A stretch of DNA of 5,380 nucleotides from Thiobacillaceae bacterium (GTDB lineage: Bacteria > Pseudomonadota > Gammaproteobacteria > Burkholderiales > Thiobacillaceae): positions 1 through 5,380 of the forward strand of contig JAAPAA010000311.1 in assembly GCA_012274165.1 (NCBI GenBank). Direction: 5' to 3'. Every line of letters starts with the position of its first letter. Within the stretch, counting starts at the first letter, position 1. Both the position numbers and the translations under genes were made by a program. Below, piece after piece: positions 1 to 5,380 of the stretch. The notes under the pieces were generated by a model that saw nothing but the letters and a program-made list of their open reading frames with translations, searched no databases and had not been told where the DNA came from.

Positions 1-562
1 CAATCACCGGGCGGGCGGTCAGCGCCAGGGCGGCACGCGCAGCGGCAACGTCAGGCTGCAGGGGAATCACGTCCGCCAGCGGGTGGCCGACGTAGGTGAC
101 CGGAATGCCCGCGTCCCGGTAAATCTTTTCCTCGAACGGAAACACCACCAGCATGTGCGACACCGCCTGTTTGATGCGATGGATGCGCTCCGGCCGCCAC
201 GCCCACAGCGACGGGCTGACAAAGTGCACGGTGGGAATGCCGGCCTGTTTGAGTCTGGCTTCCAGCGTGAAGTTGAAATCGGGTGCATCAATCCCGACGA
301 ATACGCGCGGCCGCTCAGTCAGGAAAAAACGCGTGATGCGTGAGCGTATCCAAAGCAGCGCAGGCAGATGGCGCAGTACCTCGACATAGCCGTTGACGGC
401 CAGCTTCTCGCTGGGATATATGGCCTGGACGCCTGCCTGAACGAGCCTGGGTCCGGCAATGCCTGCGGCTCGCAAATCAGGATGGGTGTGTTTGAGTGCG
501 CCGATGAAGTGCGCGCCGAGAAGATCGCCGGAGGCTTCCCCGGCGACCAGCCCGATATCCAT
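1..562 (-). CDS. lpxB: Lipid-A-disaccharide synthase LpxB, N-terminal part (3' end beyond window)
   Basis: LpxB is a peripheral inner-membrane glycosyltransferase (family GT19). It joins UDP-2,3-diacylglucosamine to lipid X (2,3-diacylglucosamine 1-phosphate), forming the tetraacyl disaccharide 1-phosphate of lipid A and releasing UDP. I translated the frame by hand: 187 complete codons are present out of roughly 380 in the family, so only the first half is here. Recognisable motifs are VAGEASGD (residues 6-13, N-terminal nucleotide-fold signature), EKLAVNGYVEVL (52-63), GIDAPDFN (90-97, the conserved Asp-containing active-site region), SPSLWAWRPERI (116-127) and GHPLAD (159-164). The frame is open to the window edge with no defect. 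The ATG at 562-560 shares one base with the lpxA stop codon (TGATG) and lacks a clear Shine-Dalgarno, so translation is probably coupled to lpxA. The C-terminal UDP-binding half is not visible. Confidence 0.97.
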   Translation of the reverse strand, partial: MDIGLVAGEASGDLLGAHFIGALKHTHPDLRAAGIAGPRLVQAGVQAIYPSEKLAVNGYVEVLRHLPALLWIRSRITRFFLTERPRVFVGIDAPDFNFTLEARLKQAGIPTVHFVSPSLWAWRPERIHRIKQAVSHMLVVFPFEEKIYRDAGIPVTYVGHPLADVIPLQPDVAAARAALALTARPVI

Positions 563-1338
563 CAGCGGATGATGCCGCGCTCGGCGCGCGCGAGAAAATC
601 GAGCAGTTGCTGCACTTCGGCGCAGTTGGCAGCCTCAGGGGCAAGCTTGGCTTGCGCCTCGGCAATCGTGTTGCCTTCGCGGTACAGAATCTTGTAGGCA
701 CGCTTCAGCGAGGCCAGCGATGCTGGTGAGAATCCACGCCGCTTGAGCCCTTCACTATTGAGCCCATGCGGCGCGGCAGGCTGGCCGGATGCCATGACGA
801 AGGGCGGGATGTCCTTGAACACCACACTGGAAATGCCCGTCATCACATGTGCGCCAACTTTGCAGAACTGGTGCACACCGGTAAAGCCGCCCAGAATCAC
901 CCAGTCGCCGATTTCAGCATGCCCGGCGAGCGAAGCATTGTTGGCAAAAATGGTGTGGTCGCCCACCACGCAATCGTGTGCGATGTGGACATAGGCCATG
1001 ATCCAGTTGTGGCTGCCGATGGTGGTCACGCCGCGGTCCTGCACGGTGCCGATGTTGAAGGTGCAGAACTCGCGGATGACGTTGTCGTCGCCGATTTCCA
1101 GCCGGGTCGGCTCGCCCGCGTATTTCTTGTCCTGCGGCGCCTCGCCCAGCGAGACGAAATGGAATATCCGGTTGCGCGCGCCGATGGTGGTGTGCCCGGT
1201 GATGACCGCATGCGCGCCGACCGTGGTGCCGCTGCCGATCTCGACGTGTTCGCCGATGATCGTATAGGGACCGATTTCAACGTCGTCTGCCAGCCGCGCG
1301 CCCGCTGCGACCAGCGCGGTAGGGTGTATCGTCGCCAT
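562..1338 (-). CDS. lpxA: UDP-N-acetylglucosamine acyltransferase LpxA
   Basis: This cytoplasmic homotrimer catalyses the first step of lipid A synthesis, moving an (R)-3-hydroxyacyl chain from acyl carrier protein to the 3-OH of UDP-GlcNAc. The protein is 258 residues, close to the family norm. Residues 1 to about 185 are hexapeptide repeats of a left-handed beta-helix, and the rest is the helical C-terminal domain. Aligned by eye with the E. coli enzyme at an offset of 4, the catalytic base is His121 in HIAHDC (118-123). His118, His140 (LAGH) and His156 (VHQF) match other active-site histidines, and Asn194, Glu196 and Arg200 lie in NSEGLKRRGF. Residue 169, the acyl-chain ruler position, is Ile. 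I chose ATG 1338 because MATIHPTA is the usual N-terminus; upstream sequence in this frame is fabZ read out of frame. The start lies one base after the fabZ stop, with no strong Shine-Dalgarno. Confidence 0.98.
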   Translation of the reverse strand: MATIHPTALVAAGARLADDVEIGPYTIIGEHVEIGSGTTVGAHAVITGHTTIGARNRIFHFVSLGEAPQDKKYAGEPTRLEIGDDNVIREFCTFNIGTVQDRGVTTIGSHNWIMAYVHIAHDCVVGDHTIFANNASLAGHAEIGDWVILGGFTGVHQFCKVGAHVMTGISSVVFKDIPPFVMASGQPAAPHGLNSEGLKRRGFSPASLASLKRAYKILYREGNTIAEAQAKLAPEAANCAEVQQLLDFLARAERGIIR

Positions 1339-1339
1339 C

Positions 1340-1783
1340 TCAGGGCTTGTCGCGCAGCGTCGCCATGAGTTCGGCTTCGGCGACCAGCACACCGTCGACT
1401 TCGGCGCGTCCGGTGTATTTCCAGATGCCGCGCATCTCGCGCACGATCGCCACCTTGAGCACCAGTTGATCGCCCGGCGTGACTGGCTTCTTGAAACGCG
1501 CGCCGTCGATGCCGGCGAAGTACACAATCCCGATATCTTCCGGCGCGATGTTCTTGGTCTTGAACGACAGGATCGCCGCCGCCTGCGCCATCGCTTCCAG
1601 AATCAGCACGCCCGGCATCACCGGCGCACCCGGAAAATGACCAGGGAAAAACGGCTCGTTGATGGTGACGTTCTTGATCGCGGTGATGGTCTTGCCGAGC
1701 TCCATCTCGGTCACCTTGTCGATCAGCAAGAACGGGTAGCGGTGGGGCAAATACTGCATGACCTGCGTGATATCCATGATCAT
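1340..1783 (-). CDS. fabZ: 3-hydroxyacyl-ACP dehydratase FabZ
   Basis: FabZ is the cytoplasmic hot-dog-fold dehydratase of type II fatty acid synthesis, converting (R)-3-hydroxyacyl-ACP to trans-2-enoyl-ACP. The protein is 147 residues, normal for the family. It shows the N-terminal LPHRYPFLLIDKV block (residues 12-24). The active-site block starts FFPGHFPGAPVMPG at 45, with catalytic His49, and continues VLILEAMAQAA at 59-69, with catalytic Glu63; these numbers match those of the Pseudomonas enzyme. Two starts are possible: ATG 1783, overlapping the lpxD stop as ATGA, and ATG 1777, giving a 145-residue MDITQ form like many homologues. I chose 1783 because the purine-rich stretch upstream is better spaced for it. 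FabZ uses the same 3-hydroxyacyl-ACP pool as LpxD and LpxA on either side, so co-expression can balance membrane phospholipid against lipid A. Confidence 0.97.
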   Translation of the reverse strand: MIMDITQVMQYLPHRYPFLLIDKVTEMELGKTITAIKNVTINEPFFPGHFPGAPVMPGVLILEAMAQAAAILSFKTKNIAPEDIGIVYFAGIDGARFKKPVTPGDQLVLKVAIVREMRGIWKYTGRAEVDGVLVAEAELMATLRDKP

Positions 1784-2823
1784 GATTTTCTTTCTGACTG
1801 GCTTTCCAGTTCGGTAAGGCGCGTTTCAAGCTGCTTGATGCGCTTGACCAGCTTGTCGAGATTGCGCATGTGCACGGCGTTTTTCTGCCACACCTCGTGT
1901 TCGGAAAAGGGCAGCGCCGAGGTGTAGGTGCCGGCCTTGGGCAGGGATTTGGTAATCAGCGTGTTGGTCGAAATACGCGTGCCGTCGGCGATTTCGATGT
2001 GGCCGAATATCATCGCTGCCCCGCCGATGGTGCAATGGCGGCCGATTTTGGCGCTGCCGGCGATGCCGGTGCAGGCAGCAATCGCGCTGTGCGCGCCCAC
2101 CACCACGTTGTGGGCAATCTGAATCAGGTTGTCGAGTTTGACGCCCTCTTCGATCACGGTGTCTTCGAGCGCGCCGCGATCGATCGTCGTACACGCGCCG
2201 ATCTCGACATCGTCGCCGATCAGCACGCGGCCGATTTGCGGGATTTTCTCCCAGCGTCCCTCGTTCGGCGCGAAGCCAAAGCCGTCGGAGCCGATCACGC
2301 AGCCTGAATGCAGAATCGCGCGATCGCCTACTTCACAGCGGTGGTAAACAGTGACATTGGCGTGCAGCAGGCAATCGGCACCCACCCGCGCCTGGTCGCC
2401 CACCACGCTGTTGGCGCCAATGACGCTGCGCGCGCCGATCACCGCGCCGCTCCCGATCACCGCGCCCGCGGCGATGCAGGCATCGGCTGCGATGTGCGCA
2501 TCCGCAGCGACCGTCGCCGCCGGATGTATCCCCACGGGCGGGCGCGGCGGCTGATTCAGCAAGGTCGAAACACGTGCGAAATACAGATAGGGATTGGGCG
2601 TCAGGATGCGCGGCAGCCCGGTGGCGTCGCGCGCATCCTCGGGCAGAATCACCGCGCCCGCCTGGGTGCTGGCCAGCTGGGCCAGGTACTTGCTCTGCGA
2701 GACGAAGCCAATTTCGTTGGGCGTCGCGTACTCCAGCGGCGCAACCTGGCTGATCATCAGCGAGCCATCGCCCACCAGTTCCCCGCCGAAGCGGGCAACC
2801 AACTCAGTCAGCGTTACCGGCAT
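1780..2823 (-). CDS. lpxD: UDP-3-O-acylglucosamine N-acyltransferase LpxD
   Basis: LpxD is a cytoplasmic homotrimer that adds the second (R)-3-hydroxyacyl chain, from ACP, to the 2-amino group of UDP-3-O-acylglucosamine (third step of lipid A synthesis). The protein is 347 residues, the usual size. Residues 1 to about 98 form the N-terminal uridine-binding domain, including EYATPNEIGFVSQSKY (31-46). About 100-295 are hexapeptide repeats of a left-handed beta-helix; the first turns (102-143) are unusually Ala/Val/Ile/Gly-regular. About 315-345 is a charged helix with heptad character, as in E. coli LpxD. The catalytic His is His238 in LDNLIQIAHN, and His275 (FGHIEI) matches the second conserved His. 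GSDGFGFA (178-185) is a family hallmark. Start ATG 2823 gives the typical MPVTLTELVARFGGE N-terminus and lies 9 nt after the ompH stop without a good Shine-Dalgarno. The 3' end overlaps fabZ by 4 nt. Confidence 0.98.
   Translation of the reverse strand: MPVTLTELVARFGGELVGDGSLMISQVAPLEYATPNEIGFVSQSKYLAQLASTQAGAVILPEDARDATGLPRILTPNPYLYFARVSTLLNQPPRPPVGIHPAATVAADAHIAADACIAAGAVIGSGAVIGARSVIGANSVVGDQARVGADCLLHANVTVYHRCEVGDRAILHSGCVIGSDGFGFAPNEGRWEKIPQIGRVLIGDDVEIGACTTIDRGALEDTVIEEGVKLDNLIQIAHNVVVGAHSAIAACTGIAGSAKIGRHCTIGGAAMIFGHIEIADGTRISTNTLITKSLPKAGTYTSALPFSEHEVWQKNAVHMRNLDKLVKRIKQLETRLTELESQSERKS
1784..1795 (-). promoter_or_regulatory. Ribosome binding site of fabZ that bears on its start choice
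   Basis: On the minus strand the last codons of lpxD contain AGAAAG (1795-1790), followed by six bases and then ATG 1783, two codons before a second in-frame ATG at 1777. The spacing to the first ATG is near optimal, while the second would lie 12 bases away. This favours the upstream start, although many homologues begin at the position of the second. The match to the anti-Shine-Dalgarno is only moderate, and ribosomes finishing lpxD may simply restart at the ATGA overlap. Confidence 0.5.
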
Positions 2824-2832
2824 CAGACGCGC

Positions 2833-3333
2833 TTATTTCCCGCCGAGCGCTTTCATCACGCGATCGGTGATGTCGACTTTTGGATCAACAAACACCGCCT
2901 GCTCAACGATGATGTCGTATTTTTCGGCCTTGGCAATGTCCTGGATCGTCTTGCGAGCACGCTCCTGAATCTGCCCGAGTTCCTCGTTACGACGCAGGTT
3001 GAGGTCTTCGCGGAATTCACGCTCCTGACGCTGCAGCTCACGGCTGCTATTGCCCAAATCACGCTCCTTGGTCTTGCGTTCGCTGTCGGACATGGTCACG
3101 CCGTCCTTGTCGAGTTGCGCCTGCAACTCACGCGCCTGCTTGGCGAGCTTCTGCAAATCCTGCTGGCGCGTGGCGAATTCGCGTTCCAGTTTCTTTTGTG
3201 CCGCCACTGACAGCGGGGCTTCGCGCAACAGTTTTTCGGTATTGACGAAACCGACCTTGGTATCGGCAAGGGTCGGCGTAGCCGCGAACGCGGATGCCAG
3301 AATCAGGGATACTGCAAGTTGTTTGAATTTCAT
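2833..3333 (-). CDS. skp: Periplasmic OmpH/Skp-family chaperone
   Basis: Skp (OmpH) is a periplasmic trimeric chaperone that holds unfolded outer-membrane proteins after Sec export and helps deliver them to the BAM complex. The protein is 166 residues, typical for the family. Residues 1-23 are a signal peptide: basic MKFK start, hydrophobic core LAVSLILASAFAA, and likely signal peptidase I cleavage after TLA at 23, leaving DTKVGFVN at the mature N-terminus. About 40-135 is a highly charged coiled coil rich in Lys, Arg, Glu and Gln, forming the chaperone tentacles. VGFV near the N-terminus and YDIIVEQAVFVDPKVDITDRVMKAL (139-163) supply the beta-strands of the trimer body. ATG ATG occurs at 3336 and 3333. 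GGAG at 3344-3341 lies 7 nt before the second and 4 nt before the first, so I chose 3333. It follows bamA by 25 nt, the usual neighbour. Confidence 0.95.
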   Translation of the reverse strand: MKFKQLAVSLILASAFAATPTLADTKVGFVNTEKLLREAPLSVAAQKKLEREFATRQQDLQKLAKQARELQAQLDKDGVTMSDSERKTKERDLGNSSRELQRQEREFREDLNLRRNEELGQIQERARKTIQDIAKAEKYDIIVEQAVFVDPKVDITDRVMKALGGK

Positions 3334-3340
3334 CATCACA

Positions 3341-3344
3341 CTCC
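3341..3344 (-). promoter_or_regulatory. Shine-Dalgarno GGAG of skp/ompH
   Basis: On the minus strand GGAG (3344-3341) lies in the 25-nt gap between the bamA stop and skp. It is the clearest Shine-Dalgarno in the window. Its 7-nt spacing to ATG 3333, against 4 nt to ATG 3336, selects the MKFK start over MMKFK. The other genes overlap or nearly abut their upstream neighbours and lack an equally good site. Confidence 0.7.
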
Positions 3345-3358
3345 GGTAGAACCAATCC

Positions 3359-5380
3359 TCAGAACGAATTGCCCAAGGTAAATTGAAACACTTCTGTCTG
3401 GTCGCCATCCTGTTTAAGGAGTGGCTGCGCCAGACTGAACTTGAGCGGGCCAATCGGCGACACCCACAATACCGCCACGCCGGCTGAAACCCCCATATCG
3501 GCGAACGAAAAGTCCGAGAACGTGCTTTGGAGCCCATTGACACCAATCGGCGAACCACCCGGACCAAAAGCCGCACCTGCATCAACAAACGCAGACATCC
3601 GCAGCGATTGGTCATCCTTGACGCCTGGCAACGGGAAGAAAAGCTCCAGGTTACCGACCACGCGTTTCTCGCCACCCAATGCATCGCCAGCGGAATCTTT
3701 CGGGCCGAGGGTGCCGGTTTTGAATCCGCGCACCGAGCCGGTGCCGCCCGCATAGAAGTTCTTGAAGAAGGGCAGCGGCGCATCCTGTCCGCTGGCAGTC
3801 TGCCCCATCCCCCCGCCGATTCCCAGTTCGCCATTCACCATCAGGGTGAAACTTTTTCCAAGCGGGAAATACTGCTGGTGCTGGAATGTCAGTTTGTAGT
3901 ATTCAAGGTTACCCGGCGGAATACCGAATTCGGATGCCGCCCGTTGCAGCAATCCGCTGGTCGGAAACAAAAAACTGTTGCGAGTGTCGCGCGCCCAGGA
4001 CGCATCCAGACGCAGCGTGGTGGTATCGAGGGTGCCGACGCCGCACTGGAGGGTGTAGTTGGGCGCTAATGGATTGACGCTGCAAGTATCGTCGCCAAAT
4101 GTCGCAACGTAGTTCTTGTATTGCGTCGGGCTGGTTTGATCTGTCGTGATCTTGGACCGCTCTAGCGCCAGCCCTGTAGTAATGAAGTCACGCTCGTTAA
4201 TCGGAAAACCAAAATGCGCGCCGATGCCTTGCGTCGAGCTTTGATAATTACCGACGCTGTTGAGCGATTTGGTATCCACATTGCGATCGTAGATGTCATA
4301 GCCCAGGCTGATGCCGTCCAGCGTGAAGTAGGGATTGACGAACGACAGCGAGTACACCGAATTGACACTACCCGTATTGATTTGCGCCGTCACGCGATTG
4401 CCGGTGCCGAACACGTTGGCCTGCGACACCGAACCCGACAGCACCAGACCTTCGGACGTTGAATAACCCGCACCCAGCTGGATGCTGCCGGTGGATTTTT
4501 CAGTGACGCCCACGTTGACATCAACCTGGTCGGTAGTGCCGGTGACCGCTGGCGTTTCAATGTTGACTTGTTCGAAGTAGCCGAGCCGGTTCAAACGTTC
4601 ACGCGAACGATTGATTTTTTCAGCGTCGTAATAAGCACCTTCCATTTGCCGGATTTCGCGACGCACCACTTCATCACGGGTTTTGGTGTTCCCGCTCACG
4701 TTGATGCGATTCACATAGACACGGCGACCGGGATCGATAAACAGCGTGAACGCAACCGTGGCCTTGTTCTTGTCGAGTTCGGGTACGGCGTTGACGTTGG
4801 CAAACGCATAGCCATCGTTGCCGAGGCGATCGCCAATCCGCTTGGTGGTCTCGGTCAGGCGGTCACGTACAAACACCTCGCCCGGCACCACCGAAACCAG
4901 TTTCTGAAGCTCCGCCTCGGGTACCAGCATCTGCCCTGCCAGTTTGACGCCGGATACGGTGTATTGCGGCCCTTCGGTCACGTTGATGGTGATGTAGATA
5001 CTCTGCTTGTCCGGCGAAATCGAAACCTGAGTGGAATCGACGTTGAATTCGAGGTAGCCACGGTTGAGGTAATACGAACGCAGGATTTCGATATCACCGC
5101 CCAGGCGGGACTTGGAGTACTGGTCGGTCTTGGTGTACCAGGTCAGCCAGCCGGGCGTGGTTGAGGAGATTTCACTCAGCAGATCTTTTTCGGTAAATGC
5201 CTTATTGCCGACCAGGTTGATCTGCCGGATCTTGGCGGTATCGCCTTCCACCACATCAAACTGCACCGCCACCCGGTTACGCTCCAGCGGAGTCAGCGTC
5301 GTTTTGATTTCGACCGCATATTTGCCGCGGTTGTAATACTGGCGCGTCAGTTCCTGGGTCACGCGGTCCAGCGAGAGCCG
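3359..5380 (-). CDS. bamA: Outer membrane protein assembly factor BamA, C-terminal part (5' end beyond window)
   Basis: BamA is the Omp85-family core of the BAM complex, folding and inserting beta-barrel proteins into the outer membrane. The window holds 673 residues plus stop; the signal peptide, POTRA1 and the start of POTRA2 lie beyond the edge. Counting from the first codon (Arg, 5380): about 1-46 is the end of POTRA2 (ELTRQYYNRGKY), 49-137 POTRA3 (INLVGNKAFTEKDL, then RGYLEFNVDS), 140-218 POTRA4 and 221-295 POTRA5 (INVSGNTKTRDEVVRREI). From 297 to 673 runs the 16-strand barrel, starting near GSIQLGAGYSTSEGL. VRGF (550-553) is the conserved loop-6 motif that plugs the barrel. The chain ends FQFTLGNSF, with a terminal Phe typical of outer-membrane barrels. 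The frame stays open through the edge; the GTG at 5362 encodes an internal Val, not a start. The only cysteines are 433 and 446, in a predicted outer loop. Confidence 0.98.
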   Translation of the reverse strand, partial: RLSLDRVTQELTRQYYNRGKYAVEIKTTLTPLERNRVAVQFDVVEGDTAKIRQINLVGNKAFTEKDLLSEISSTTPGWLTWYTKTDQYSKSRLGGDIEILRSYYLNRGYLEFNVDSTQVSISPDKQSIYITINVTEGPQYTVSGVKLAGQMLVPEAELQKLVSVVPGEVFVRDRLTETTKRIGDRLGNDGYAFANVNAVPELDKNKATVAFTLFIDPGRRVYVNRINVSGNTKTRDEVVRREIRQMEGAYYDAEKINRSRERLNRLGYFEQVNIETPAVTGTTDQVDVNVGVTEKSTGSIQLGAGYSTSEGLVLSGSVSQANVFGTGNRVTAQINTGSVNSVYSLSFVNPYFTLDGISLGYDIYDRNVDTKSLNSVGNYQSSTQGIGAHFGFPINERDFITTGLALERSKITTDQTSPTQYKNYVATFGDDTCSVNPLAPNYTLQCGVGTLDTTTLRLDASWARDTRNSFLFPTSGLLQRAASEFGIPPGNLEYYKLTFQHQQYFPLGKSFTLMVNGELGIGGGMGQTASGQDAPLPFFKNFYAGGTGSVRGFKTGTLGPKDSAGDALGGEKRVVGNLELFFPLPGVKDDQSLRMSAFVDAGAAFGPGGSPIGVNGLQSTFSDFSFADMGVSAGVAVLWVSPIGPLKFSLAQPLLKQDGDQTEVFQFTLGNSF

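Noticed and set aside
766..1368. Open plus-strand frame of 200 codons opposite lpxA
   Set aside because: Antisense shadow of lpxA, with composition typical of a reversed GC-rich gene and no family motif.
1026..1829. Minus-strand frame of 267 codons spanning fabZ and lpxA in another phase
   Set aside because: Arg/Ser/Ala-rich out-of-frame reading of two intact genes. It does not indicate a frameshift, since fabZ and lpxA are both complete in their own frames.
2308..3210. Long open frame on the plus strand (300 codons) across lpxD and skp
   Set aside because: It is antisense to two clearly recognisable genes. The product is rich in Arg, His, Ala and Asp with no recognisable domain, as expected for a shadow frame in GC-rich coding DNA.
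3334..3358. Possible short hairpin (GGT-TCT-ACC) or terminator between bamA and skp
   Set aside because: The stem is only three base pairs with no following T-run, so it is not a credible terminator.
3334..3834. Upstream extension of the skp frame into bamA (giving a 333-residue protein)
   Set aside because: The extension overlaps the conserved BamA barrel and is low in recognisable features. The signal peptide and GGAG site place the true start at 3333.
5360..5362. Possible bamA start at the GTG at 5362
   Set aside because: The frame stays open to the window edge (RLSLDR before it), and this position falls inside POTRA2, so it is an internal Val codon.
1..5380. Search for an unknown system, mobile element, CRISPR array, tRNA or rRNA
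   Set aside because: Six conserved genes fill the window with gaps of at most 25 nt. No direct repeat array, terminal inverted repeats, transposase motif or RNA-gene signature was seen.

Overview
The window holds one continuous minus-strand gene cluster with no gene-free stretch. Read in transcription order (high to low coordinates) it is bamA (5' end cut off by the window edge), ompH/skp, lpxD, fabZ, lpxA and lpxB (3' end cut off). This is the outer-membrane biogenesis and lipid A cluster common in Proteobacteria. The high GC content, the compact gene order and the protein sequences (258-residue LpxA, BamA ending in Phe, E. coli-type LpxD with a C-terminal helix) fit a Gram-negative betaproteobacterium best. 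The genus cannot be fixed from sequence reading alone.

Layout: 5380-3359 encodes the C-terminal part of BamA (end of POTRA2, POTRA3-5 and the whole beta-barrel). 3333-2833 encodes the periplasmic chaperone Skp/OmpH with a signal peptide. 2823-1780 encodes LpxD, 1783-1340 FabZ, 1338-562 LpxA, and 562-1 the N-terminal 187 residues of LpxB. The junctions are very tight: 25 nt, 9 nt, a 4-nt overlap (ATGA), 1 nt, and a 1-nt overlap (TGATG). I see no internal promoter or terminator, so the genes are probably co-transcribed and in part translationally coupled.

How they work together: LpxA, LpxD and LpxB carry out the first, third and fifth steps of lipid A synthesis (acylation of UDP-GlcNAc, N-acylation, and disaccharide formation). 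FabZ, encoded between lpxD and lpxA, dehydrates the same pool of (R)-3-hydroxyacyl-ACP that LpxA and LpxD use as acyl donor. BamA inserts beta-barrel proteins into the outer membrane, and Skp carries unfolded barrel proteins to it across the periplasm. The cluster therefore supplies both the lipid and the protein side of the outer membrane.

I found no previously undescribed system here. The most useful observations concern substrate specificity and structure: a bulky Ile at the acyl-chain ruler position of LpxA (suggesting a short C10-type chain), a Leu at the matching LpxD position, and a cysteine pair in a predicted extracellular loop of BamA.
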